Source: Pyrenochaeta sp. MPI-SDFR-AT-0127 (taxonomy: Eukaryota > Ascomycota > Dothideomycetes > Pleosporales > Cucurbitariaceae). From it: DNA of 64,000 nucleotides. Position 1 is the stretch's first letter; each line of letters opens with the position of its first letter. The stretch is taken from NCBI GenBank assembly GCA_020747015.1, contig JAGTJM010000003.1, forward strand, positions 248,001 through 312,000, in the 5' to 3' direction. The translations under genes were made by a program, and so were the position numbers. Under the pieces are notes generated by a model. It saw only the letters and a program-made list of their open reading frames with translations. It had not been told where the DNA came from and ran no database searches. This document shows positions 11,028-21,526 of this stretch, one piece after another.

Positions 11028-11902
11028 TTTGAATGATTGTACCGAACGGTGACCGGGTCGATTAGTACGGAGACGAGTGATGGGCTGAAGTCTTGACGTT
11101 CGCGATGGAGGTCGCAAGATTGAAATTCGCTTAGTGGTGGTGGGGGGACGTGCACCTTGGCATTCCAGCTTCATAAAAAGTCTGCCGAACTTCAACCTCA
11201 CCTTCTCACCATAGACTAAAGAGCTCCAGGTCCAACTGGAATTATGTGACACGTTTTCGCGGAACATGGCAGCTGAATATACGATTCAGATCTAGATAGC
11301 TTGCTCCACTCGTCTTACTTGAGACGGAACTTTGATGCGACATGGAGCTGTTCTTAAGGTACGTTTGAGCTATAGCCCTTCTTTTCCAGTCGCAATGATG
11401 AACACCTATCTGGTTTGGCACCTCTCATTTTAATCCGTCTTTTTGGACTGGATGATGCATTCAATCTTGACTATCCTGATATCCTTCTACTACATATTCT
11501 GTCAGATCACAGCATTACAACAAGCATCGACTGACATCACGTAGATATGCCATAAGATCTTTATGTCTTCGACAGAGGTTTCGTGCGACCCATGAGGTCA
11601 GGACAGCAAGGCAACCATTCTTATGACTGGTGGTGCGTCTTGCTCGCAGGTAGGTGCAGTGGAGACTACGGATATGCCTGCTCTTTTCTCGAATGTTCAT
11701 GTGTTAGGCAACTTCTCAATCTAGGTTGTGGCTCTTCACGTTTCTCTATGGTCTATTATGGTTTATATAGCCTTGAGGCGCCTTCTGCATTATCTCTCGT
11801 CTGCTCACAATTAAATTCATTACACTCAAGATTGTCGTCCTTCCCGATTACGCACTTTATGCTGCATTGATTTTCTAGTAACCTCTATTACGAACTTTGA
11901 AC
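11028..11902. promoter_or_regulatory. Divergent intergenic region (rps13 / Tos1-like gene)
   Basis: 875 bp between the start of rps13 (leftward) and the start of the wall-protein gene (rightward), so both promoters lie here. The small ORFs are not protein-like. No ribosomal-protein promoter element was recognised with confidence. Confidence 0.35.
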
Positions 11903-13346
11903 ATGAAGCATGCAATACTCATTACGATACTTCTTCCCTTCGCACACAGCAAGACTGCTGGCGAGCTCTGTCGGGGCACCGCTGAGCTTTCCAAGGACGG
12001 CAATTGGTACTGCTCCGAGGTTCGTGCTATCACATACCGCAATATCAGTCAAGCTGGTGCCTACAACCGAACAACATACGTCGACCCTCGCACTGGGCTT
12101 TGTGGCCATGAACGTCTAGAGTACCCTGGCGTTGGACCACTCACACCCTTGTTTGGAGAGGTACTCATTATCAAATGGCGACTAGCTACAATACTCACTC
12201 GATCATTTAGGTATCAATGCACCTCCGTGGGCCTATGAACATCTCTCAGCTTGCCGTGTACCAACTCCCGGGTGAAATTCACATGATGCAGAGGCGAAAC
12301 ACAGTACCATTTTACAACCGCCGGCAGGCATTGAAAAAGCGAGAGAGGCCAATTGGTGTGGGCATTAGCGGTGGGCACCCTCACCTTGTAGATACTAAGA
12401 ACAAGCAAGCTCAAGCCACACCATCAACAATGACCATCCCGAACACAAAAGTAATTTACCAGAGAAAACGGGCCCGTGCAGTCTCAACTGCTTGGAGTCG
12501 AGTGGGGCATTACAAATCAGCTGCACCAGCTCAAGCGACCGGGTTATCTTTCCTCGCGAATCTAGGAGATCCGCAGAAGTCTGGCACCTTTGACTAGTAT
12601 GTCATGCAGATCGATGACCATGAGTAATACTGACAACCTCCAGCGCCTTCGGAAACTCACTGGGATACGTCACTCCAGACGGCGGGAAAGTGGCCTCCGA
12701 GAGCCTTCCGTTCGAAAGTACACTCAGAACCTCCGAAATAGAAATTGCCGTCTTCTCTGACAGAGAGTGTGATCACGACTGTCCATACTGGAGGCCAGAC
12801 GCAACATCACACTGTACATCGCCTTGGCTACGTTCCTCTGTCAATAGCTGACAACAAATAGATGGTTGGTCTGGCTCCTCCAAAGCCTTCTTCATAGAAT
12901 TTCAAATGGACCATCAACAAAACCGCGGCACCGATCAAGGTCTTATATCCGATGCCCCGGCATGGTGGTTCCTCAACGCTGCCATTCCTCGTATCCTGCA
13001 ATACGGCAACGACCGCAACAACATCCCCTGCTCGTGTTGGTCGACGGGCTGCGGTGAATTTGACGCCTTTGAAGTGCTTGGGAATGGAGAAGAGCGAGCC
13101 AAGTCAACAATGCATCGACAGGGCAATCTTGAAGGGGGAGATTCGAATTACTTCAAGAGACCTGTTGGGAGAATGATGAAGTTTGCGGTTGTGTGGCATT
13201 ACCCGCATATTACTGCGATAGTGCTGGACGACAGTTTTGAATTTGGGGCGAGTTTTTCAGACGAACAGATGGAGAGGCTCGTCAATTACGACCCGAATAG
13301 TTGGGTGCACTCGCTGTTGGTATCGGAGATTGAAATAGTATGGTAA
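11903..13346 (+). CDS. Tos1/YJL171C-family cell wall protein (putative beta-glucan hydrolase fold)
   Basis: Four exons (11903-12160, 12211-12596, 12644-12813, 12862-13346) give 432 residues. An N-terminal signal peptide (about 1-17, MKHAILITILLPFAHS) sends it to the secretory pathway. A Cys-containing N-domain follows (ELCRGTAELSKDGNWYCSEV), then a basic linker. The C-domain has the hallmarks of the Tos1 C-terminal family: CDHDCPYWRP, a GWSGSSKAFFIEFQMD stretch, and CSCWSTGCGEFDAFEVL, whose GEFD resembles the catalytic ExD loop of GH16-like glucanases. Family members are wall-associated and are thought to act on beta-1,3-glucan, but activity here is inferred. I see no C-terminal GPI signal. 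The first in-frame ATG is 11903. Confidence 0.88.
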
Positions 13347-14093
13347 CTGCATTATTGTCCAAGGGCATCGTCGGGTATTTATCAATGTCACATCGAGTAT
13401 ATATAATAGAAGTCTGTAGCGAAGGCAATGCGACGGAATTTGTTAGCAAAAGTTAACAATTAAAAACTAGTGATTGCAGGTGATTGACAAGGTGGTGGGA
13501 GAATGAACCCAGGAACATATCAGGCGTGGCTGATTGACAACACGATGTGTATCTGCAGAATATTTGCACCATGGTTTGTAAGCATGGCTTGCGTCTGGAG
13601 AGACCGACGAAATGTACGTTGCAATGTGCGGAGTGCGCTGCCGAGCAAAAGGGGTGGCAAAATATTGGAGCGCTCTCGCTGCGTGGCTTGGTCGGCTCGT
13701 GAAAGCGGGCTACGGTTGCCGTTTGCCCAAAGCGTAGCCAGAGACCGAGGTCTGTTGCCATCACATTCTGTGAAAGACCAGCCACGTCCCGACCGGCAAC
13801 GTGCTCACTCATCGCCCTTCTATCACGACAGTCACATCTCCCTCGCGCCCTCAGCTTCTCTCGACATTGCTCGTGCAGTGCCAGGACTTCGATAGTTGTC
13901 AACGCGGACCCGCCCAGAGAGCCGCTGCACACCCCGGCGACCCCCGCAGACTCGCTCCGACCGATCTCCGTGGATTGCCAGTCTTTGACGTACGCAGACC
14001 CTCACATCGACAACATCTGTTTGCGATCTGCGCAGCGACTGCAACAGCGCTAGAACTCGCACACTGGTGCGGTGAGGAGGCACAAGTGCAGAC
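13347..14093. other. Intergenic region upstream of pex13
   Basis: 747 bp between two rightward genes. It contains a TATATAATA stretch just downstream of the wall-protein gene (about 13398-13408). Open frames from about 13500 and 13801 run through it, but they are not protein-like before the Pex13 coding exons. Confidence 0.3.
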
Positions 14094-15495
14094 ATGTCTT
14101 CCCCGTCGCCGCCAAAGCCGTGGGAGACGAGCGGAGGCGCAACCAGTGCCTCGGTTGGTCAGTATTCGCCGGTCAGACGTCAGCGACCAAACACCTAACA
14201 ATCGCGCAGGACTCACAGGCTCGAGTAGCGCTGCAGCGCCCACCGCAACGGCAGCACTATCAAGCGCACCGCCACTGCCATCCGTTCCAGATTCTCTCAG
14301 CACAGTCGCAAACCGCAACGCGTCGACTTACTCGACAATGAACAACCGATACTCGTCGCCCTATAGCAGTGGCTATGGCGGCATGAGCAGCTACAGCTCA
14401 CCCTACTCAACCTACGGTGGAGGCATGGGCGGCATGTACGGTGGCATGGGAGGCATGGGCGGCATGTATGGCGGTATGGGAGGCATGGGCATGGGAGGCA
14501 TGTATGGGGGCATGGGAGGCATGCCTGGAGACCCAAACAACCCACACAGCCTCACGCAATCATTCAGCCAAAGCACCGCAGCAACGTTCCAGTTGATTGA
14601 GAACATCGTTGGTGCATTTGGCGGGTTTGCGCAAATGCTACAGAGCACGTATATGGCGACGCATTCGTCGTTTTTCGGTATGTTTTTCGGCCTTGCACTT
14701 TGCATTCTATACTAATCCTTCATAGCCATGGTATCAGTCGCAGAGCAATTCGGAAACTTACGGCAAACGCTCGGCTCAGTATTGGGGATTTACACAGTAA
14801 TGCGATGGATACGGACAGCGATCGCGAAACTCACGGGACGACCGCTACCAGCAAATTCGAAAGAGCTGACACCAGCAAGCTTTGCTGCATTCACAGGACG
14901 GATGCCAGACGGCTCACCGGGCCCTGCTAAACCATCGAAGAAACCTTTCATAGTTTTCATGTTGGCTGTATTCGGTCTACCATATCTGATGGGTAAACTC
15001 ATCAAGACGCTTGCGCGATCACAGGAAGAGGAGGAGAAGCGGAGAATGGCCGAGAACCCACAAGCGTTTGGCCAATCCATCGATCCCAACAAGCTTGAGT
15101 TCTGCCGCGCTCTGTACGATTTCACTCCAAATTCTAATATGCAAGGCATGGGCCTTTCGGTAAAGAAGGGCGATATGGTTGCAGTGTTGAGCAAGAGCGA
15201 CCCAATGGGCAATGCATCAGAGTGGTGGAAGTGCCGCTCAAGAGACGCACGCGTGGGATATCTACCTGGCATCTATCTGGAGACCATTCAACGAAAACAG
15301 CCCGCACAAATCACCAGCGGCAGCCAAGTTGGAAGTCCAGCTGGCAGCAGAACCCAGACGATGACAAGCAGCAGTGTCGCGAGCCGAACTGCTACAATGA
15401 CCGAGAGCAAGGTCCCAGAGAAGGCTCCCAAGATGGAGAGCAAGGCAGGAGATATGGGGGTTGAGAGTTTCCAGAAAGGAGCATTCTACTCGTGA
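14094..15495 (+). CDS. pex13: Peroxisomal docking protein Pex13
   Basis: Three exons (14094-14157, 14210-14677, 14726-15495) give 433 residues. It begins MSSPSPPKPWET, the start typical of Pex13. Next come an Ala/Ser/Pro linker, a Tyr/Gly/Met-rich stretch with repeated MYGGMGG units (about residues 100-145), a central region with hydrophobic segments (around 160-215 and PFIVFMLAVFGLPYLMG near 252-268), and a C-terminal SH3 domain (about 300-370, RALYDFTPNSN ... GYLPGIYLE). Pex13 sits in the peroxisomal membrane; with Pex14 it forms the import docking site for cargo receptors, its SH3 binding Pex14 or Pex5. The domain order matches the family. The call is firm. Confidence 0.95.
14410..14535 (+). 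repeat. Gly/Met/Tyr repeat in pex13 (GGMYGGMGGM units)
   Basis: Near-identical units of about 18-30 bp (ggcatgtatggcggtatgggaggcatg) encode repeated GGMYGGMGG. YG-rich segments in other Pex13 N-termini are reported to form a cohesive meshwork; a similar role here is inference. Confidence 0.85.
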
Positions 15496-16122
15496 AACCT
15501 TCCACGAGTTTTCGTTCAAGCACCAGTGTTCTTGTATATTGTGGTTTTTAGGGCTGTATTCTTCGGTTAGGGTTCAACGACGGCCCGGATTTCCTATGTT
15601 CATACTGTTGGCTGGGAAAAGCTACGGTCTGGCGTCTAGCGCAACATCTCTGCTAGAGATTTCAATGAACTTGCAACTATATTACGCATACCTATTGCAT
15701 TAAGCAGCATTTGAACACCATGCTTGAGAAATTGTGAAGATCATCTGTCACGTGTTGAACGTGTTTCGCCATGCGCGTTCTGGCCTGCCTCAAGCGTGGA
15801 CCTTAGCATGTGCGTCACTCGATCAAAACTACAAAGATAGAGATAGGACTTCTTTGAACCAGGCCCTACTACCTTTCTGTTCACTAGCTCTCCTCCCCTC
15901 GCCTTTCCACCTTCCGCACGATTCTATTCAGGCTACCTGTGCATCGGCCCACTGCCCCTCCCCCGCCATACACCGTGTCTGCCTTGACCTTGATCGTAGC
16001 CACGACAACGTACCTGAGCCTGTGACACGTACCCCAGCCATATTTTCGACAAGCTATATTTGTCTCATATTCCCACAAAGTCTTTTGGGCTGGTGTGAAA
16101 CAGAAACTTCATCTCAGTCACT
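15496..16122. other. Intergenic region upstream of the E2 gene
   Basis: 627 bp between two rightward genes. It is pyrimidine-rich around 15880-15970. No gene or defined regulatory site was found. Confidence 0.3.
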
Positions 16123-16832
16123 ATGTTTGCTTCAAAGCGATTAGCTAAGGTATGTTCAAAGCTTGGATTGGTTTCGAGCCCTTGAGTCTGGGGAGACGGC
16201 AAACGAATACGATATAAGAGCTGACATTTTGTTTTAGGAGCTGCAGAAGGTACTAATATGACCACCCTCTAACCCTCAATGATGTTCTCCACCAAGTCTG
16301 CGCTGTCACGACCGTTACGGAAGCCTCGCTGATCGCTTGGAATAGATGCACGACAAACTTCCTCCTGGCATAACACTCATACAAGCTGAGAACTTCGAGA
16401 CATGGCTCATGGATATCCGCGTTATCGACTCGAACCCGATATACCAGGGCGAGACGTACAGATTGAAGTTTAGCTTCAGCCCTCAGTATCCTATTGAGGT
16501 ATACTTTCCCTTCATGTCCCTTCACCTACCCCCACACAACTTCTAACATAATTCTCGCCCACTAGGCCCCCGAGGTAGTCTTTCTCAAAGACGACTCACA
16601 CCCCATTCCTTGGCACCCGCACATTTACTCCAACGGCATCATCTGCCTCGACCTCCTTGATCGACAAGGATGGTCACCCGTACATAACGTCGAGAGTGTA
16701 TGTGTTAGTCTACAGAGTATGCTCACGAGCAACACGAAGAAGGAGCGACCGCAGGGAGACGAGAATTTTGTGCGGTACAATACACAACGGCCAAGGGACA
16801 TAAACTTCGTGTTCCATGATAATCAGGTTTGA
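16123..16832 (+). CDS. Ubiquitin-conjugating enzyme E2, UBE2W type
   Basis: Four exons (16123-16149, 16238-16249, 16346-16498, 16566-16832) give 152 residues. The protein covers a single UBC fold: helix 1 MFASKRLAKELQK, the strand YRLKFSFSPQYPIEAPEV, then WHPHIYSNGIICLDLL with the catalytic Cys91, and WSPVHNVESVCVSLQSML. It carries HPH where most E2s have HPN, as UBE2W does; UBE2W attaches ubiquitin to substrate N-termini. Length and Cys position match human UBE2W. Exon 2 is only 12 nt (ELQK) and is needed to complete helix 1. The subfamily call rests on the HPH motif and overall similarity, and the N-terminal substrate specificity is inferred from it. Confidence 0.88.
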
Positions 16833-17202
16833 AGAGCAAAGATTATGGATTGCGTCTTTGGCGTTTATAGGATTTGAAATGAACATGACAACCTTCGCTG
16901 GTTCAAAGGGAACAGGAATGGCGTAAAAACAGGCTCATCAGGTGTTATGGAAGCGATACCCTACATGGGCTTTGATGTTCAATGAGCATGCACCTATTAC
17001 TAGGTTTTAAGATCAATTCTGAACACACATCTTTGTATTCTGCTGTGAGAGTATTTCCGATAGCCATACGAGATCTGCACAGCATTGACGTGGTCATGCA
17101 GCCTTGGAGGACGATCTCAGCCTCAGCCTCGTCTGGTAACCATAAGAAGGAACTTTGTCACTGGTCCTTCTCTCATTCAATCACGACATCCTTCAGGACA
17201 CA
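16833..17202. other. Intergenic region upstream of the membrane-protein gene
   Basis: 370 bp between two rightward genes. I see no gene and no clear regulatory motif. Confidence 0.25.
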
Positions 17203-18291
17203 ATGGCTGCCCTACGACTCCTTCTTATCCTGGTTGCCTTTGCAGTACCATCTGTAGCGAAATTTCGTGAAACGTACAAGGGTATTGCAGCAGATGGCGT
17301 GCAAGCCTGTATCAACAATTCAAACTTTACCAGAGAGTCTCTCATACTGAGACAAAATTGTCGAGAGGGTTTCAAATGTGTGATGGAGAATATACCAAAC
17401 TATGGCCAAAGCATACTATCGAGTGGGTCCGCCATACTGGGATTCGTAAGCTGCTTGCCCATTTTCTTGGTCTGTCTGCTGCCAGGGCACAAGATGAACG
17501 TTAACGCAAGGAATGAGTAGATTCCCACTGTTCTCCTTGTTATGGGAAATACCAATGGTGAAATACTCCGGATAAGTGCTCGCTTTCCGGTGTTAGCACT
17601 CCTCCTCAGCATCACGAATATCAACAAGAGGCCAGATAGAGAGCAACAAGGCTATGTTTTTTCCAATGGTCGCTCTGTGCCTCTTGGGCCCTACGGCTCT
17701 GTGGGGATATTAAAGAGTAGTGCTTCGTCGAGCGCAGTGAACACGGCCAGGTGGATTGGAGTCTGGGCTGTGCATATCGTGGCAGGTGTCGGCGCTGCAC
17801 TCGTCATCTGGCAGGCTGTGGATATGGGTAAGAAGGGCGTAGTCACATGGGCGTGCTGGACAGAATGGTATCCGATCCTGTGGATTTGTACGGGAGTGTT
17901 GCATCATCTTCTGGCCGTGGTCTGCATGCGTTTGAGCCTTCAAACATGTCGGTCTGCAACAAAGATATCGCCAGCCCCTCCTCAAGCAACATCTAGAAGG
18001 TCGGCTTCCAATGTTCCTCCACCGAAGCATCGATCTGCGCTCTTGGTATGGGACCTGACGCAAGATGGCCTCGAGGTCGAAGTGAAGAGGCAGAAGTGGG
18101 CGTGCTGGACCAAGGCTGTTGTTGACCTACTCAACAACATTAATTATCTGTATGGCACGGCCATATTCTCGAGCCTGACGCTGATTACTGGCCGTGTTGC
18201 CATCGAGAAACTGGCATACTTTGGCATTGTGGCGGTTGTCTCGAGAATAGCTGCGGCTTGGGTTCTTGAAGAGATGGAGGAGTCGAAGTGA
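17203..18291 (+). CDS. Predicted secretory-pathway multi-pass membrane protein, function unknown
   Basis: Two exons, 17203-17445 and 17521-18291, give 337 residues. An N-terminal signal peptide (about 1-20) is followed by a short lumenal part with Cys residues (QACINNSNF, RQNCREGFKCVMENIP). Next is a hydrophobic pair of segments around the splice junction (SAILGFIPTVLLVMG, then RFPVLALLLSI). Further hydrophobic segments lie at IGVWAVHIVAGVGAALVIW, WYPILWICTGVLHHLLAVV, and near the C-terminus (YLYGTAIFSSLTLITG, KLAYFGIVAVVSRIAAAW). The pattern (a NIP-Y motif, then a membrane pair with FPVLALLL) recurs in a family of fungal membrane proteins without assigned function. The intron contains an in-frame stop, so splicing is required. 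Confidence 0.72.
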
Positions 18292-18810
18292 AGGATAGGC
18301 CGAGAAGACTTGTTCATGCAGCTGAAGCTAGGTTTTGGGTTTGTTTACGCACATGAAGCTAGATGTTGGTTTTTTCTTCTCTTGAGCATGGTTTCATTTT
18401 TGGGCGCAGTTGGCCTACTCTGCTGTAGACTCAGATGCATTATTGCTCTTCGTGTAGGCTTAGAAGAAACCGCTTTGAAACACACCCATAAGCTGACGGC
18501 TGCCGGAGGGAGACCAAATTGCCTGTCTTGGCCGGCCTCGACGCAAGGGTTGACATATTTGCCTTCGATAAGTTTTGCCTCCTCGCCTCGGCTCGCTGGA
18601 AAACATCGGTGGTTATCGATAGTGCGGCGCACGGATATTTTGACGACAAAATGTCTTGGCGGCATTTTGTCGGATTGCCCGCAATTTTTCTTTAGCTCGC
18701 CCGCCCGTCGCTATAAGCGAAAAGTTCCATCGCTCTCCCACCACTCCTCCTCCCATTACCTTCCTCCTCTTTTATCTCTTTCAGGTCGTTCCTGCCACAT
18801 CATATTCACC
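18292..18810 (+). promoter_or_regulatory. Promoter region of the Ssb-type Hsp70 gene
   Basis: 519 bp upstream of a presumably highly expressed chaperone gene. A TATAAG element lies at about 18712-18717, some 95 bp before the ATG. It is followed by a strong pyrimidine-rich tract (about 18728-18785), a common feature of highly expressed fungal genes. I could not place a convincing heat-shock element, which fits Ssb-type genes being constitutive. Confidence 0.5.
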
Positions 18811-19568
18811 ATGAGTGACGAAGTCTACGAGGGTGCCATTGGCATCGATCTTGGTAGGCCAATATTCGCACAAAATACCCCACAGTGCGCTCTGCTAACG
18901 TTCACCGCCAGGCACGACCTACTCTTGCGTCGCCAACTACGAGGGCACCAATGTCGAGATCAGTATGCGCTTTTCCGTTCGATATCTACGATGACGTTCG
19001 TCTAACAAGTCTGTCCGCAGTTGCCAACGAGCAGGGTAGCTTTACCACCCCCTCGTTCGTCTCCTTCACCAGCGAGGAGCGTCTGATCGGTGAGGCGGCC
19101 AAGAACCAGGCTGCCATGAACCCAGAGAACACCGTCTTCGATGTCAAGTGAGTCCCCCGCCGAGTCACTTTATAGGCTGATCAGGATGCTGACTTCTCCA
19201 GGCGATTGATTGGTCGCCGATTTGAGGACGAGACCGTCAAGAAGGACGTCCAGTCCTGGCCATTCAAGGTCGTTGACCAGGGCGGCAGCCCCCTCGTCGA
19301 GGTTGAGTACCTCGGTGAGCGCAAGCAGTTCTCCCCTCAGGAGATTTCCGCCATGGTTCTCGTCAAGGTACGATCGCAAGCAAGTTTTTACCAAGTAGCG
19401 CACGACTGACAATTTGATCAATAGATGAAGGAGGTCGCTGAGACCAAGCTCGGCATGAAGGTCGAGAAGGCCGTCATCACTGTCCCCGCCTACTTCAACG
19501 ACAACCAGCGTCAAGCAACCAAGGACGCCGGTGCCATCGCTGGTCTTAACGTTCTCCGTATCATCAAC

Positions 19569-19600
<32 letters not shown>

Positions 19601-21147
19601 CGGTTCCGGAAAGTCGGAGAAGGAGAGGAACGTCCTCATCTACGATCTTGGTGGTGGTACCTTCGATGTGTCTCTTCTGCACATCCAGGGTGGTGTTTTC
19701 ACCGTCAAGGCCACCGCCGGTGATACCCATCTCGGCGGGCAGGATTTCGACACCAATCTCCTTGATCATTTCAAGAAGGAGTTCACTAAGAAGACCAAGA
19801 AGGGTGCGTTGCAACATTTTCTGCATTTGTAACATTATACCATCAGGAGCGAAGCTAACTCTCAGCAGACATCTCAGGAGATGCCCGCGCTCTGCGCCGT
19901 CTCCGAACCGCTTGCGAACGTGCCAAGCGAACCCTTTCCAACGCCACCCAGACCACTGTTGAGATCGACTCGCTGTTTGACGGTGAGGACTTCAACGCCA
20001 ACATCACCCGTGCTCGTTTCGAGGATCTTAACCAGAAGGCCTTTGCTGGCACTCTCGACCCCGTTGCTCAGGTTCTGAAGGATGCCAACATTGACAAGGC
20101 CAAGGTTGACGAGATCGTGCTTGTTGGTGGTTCCACTCGTATCCCCAAGATCCAGAAGCTCCTCAGCGATTTCTTCAACGGTAAGAAGCTCGAGAAGAGC
20201 ATCAACCCCGACGAGGCTGTTGCCTACGGTGCCGCCGTCCAGGCCGGTATTCTCTCTGGCAAGGCTACCTCTGCCGAGACCGCCGATCTCCTCCTCCTCG
20301 ATGTCGTTCCCCTCTCCCTTGGTGTCGCCATGGAGGGTAACATTTTCGCCCCCGTCGTCCCCCGTGGACAGACTGTCCCGGTAAGTGCCCTTATTCACGG
20401 AATACCTTTGAGACACACGCTAATTTTCAATAGACCATCAAAAAAAGGTGAGCTTTTCTTCCCAGGCTTATTGCATCCACTTTGATTACGCGTACCCCTA
20501 GCTGCCTTCAACACATTCTAACATGTTCAAATAGGACCTTCACCACAGTTGCAGACAATCAACAAGTTAGTATCCCTTGTCCAAACTGCTTTTGATACAT
20601 ACGCTAACTTGACTTCAAAATGTAGACAGTACAGTTCCCCGTTTTCCAGGGTGAGCGTGTCAACTGCGAGGACAACACTTCCCTTGGTGAATTCACCTTG
20701 GCCCCAATTCCTCCAATGCGCGCTGGTGATGCCGTTCTCGAGGTTGTCTTCGAGGTCGATGTCAACGGTATCCTCAAGGTCACCGCCACCGAGAAGACCT
20801 CCGGCCGTAGCGCCAACATCACCATCTCCAACGCTGTTGGCAAGCTCTCGTCTACTGATATCGAGAACATGATCAACGACGCTCAGAAGTTCAAGACCAG
20901 CGACGAAGCCTTCAGCAAGAAGTTCGAGTCAAGGCAACAGCTCGAGTCCTACATCTCCCGTGTTGAGGAGATGGTCTCGGACCCAACTACCTCTATCCGC
21001 CTTAAGCGTGGTCAGAAGGAGAAGATTGAGTCTGCTCTCTCTGATGCTATGGCTCAGCTCGAAATCGAAGATGCTCCTGCTGAGGATCTGAAGAGGAAGG
21101 AGCTTGCTCTCAAGCGCGTTGTCACCAAGGCTTTCTCTACCCGTTAA
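18811..21147 (+). CDS. ssb1: Ribosome-associated Hsp70 of the Ssb type
   Basis: Nine exons (18811-18853, 18912-18962, 19021-19147, 19202-19367, 19425-19803, 19869-20380, 20434-20447, 20535-20565, 20626-21147) give 614 residues, as expected for Ssb (613 in yeast) and shorter than Ssa. Features: the nucleotide-binding start GIDLGTTYSCVANYEG, DLGGGTFDVSLL, VGGSTRIPKIQKLL, and a substrate-binding domain (TFTTVADNQQTVQFPVFQGERV). There is no EEVD tail; it ends KRVVTKAFSTR. Ssb binds nascent chains at the ribosome with the RAC co-chaperones. The Ssb assignment rests on the start MSDEVYEGAIGIDLG, the length and the tail. Exon 7 is a 14-nt micro-exon encoding TIKK plus part of an Arg codon. Intron-exon phases all close. 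Confidence 0.95.
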
Positions 21148-21526
21148 GCTTGACATACCATATCGGTTGGGCTAATGGCGAGAATGAGTGCGGGTTGCAG
21201 TATACCCAGACTGTGAGACTGCGAGCTGCGGACGGAGTTTTCCATCTTTTTGCGGCATCTAACGATAGACTTGGTGCGTTTGGTTCTTGCTTTTCCTTCG
21301 GGGCTCTCTTCGGCATTTAGGGGGACGTAAAAAGTAGTGTATGTACTTCTCATGACGACGCCTGATGACCGTAATGGATGTTCTACAAAAGTATGCCTGG
21401 CGAGGAATGTCTCTTATGTACTGGCCTTGGTCCGAGCGTGAGGTAGATAGATAGTATGGGAGAGAACACGGGAAATTGACGATTCAATTCAAATCTTCGG
21501 ATTTATGCAGGGACTGTGTCTATGTA
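21148..21526. other. Convergent 3' intergenic region (ssb1 / vps33)
   Basis: About 380 bp between converging genes. It should contain both 3' UTRs; no gene is seen. Confidence 0.3.
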
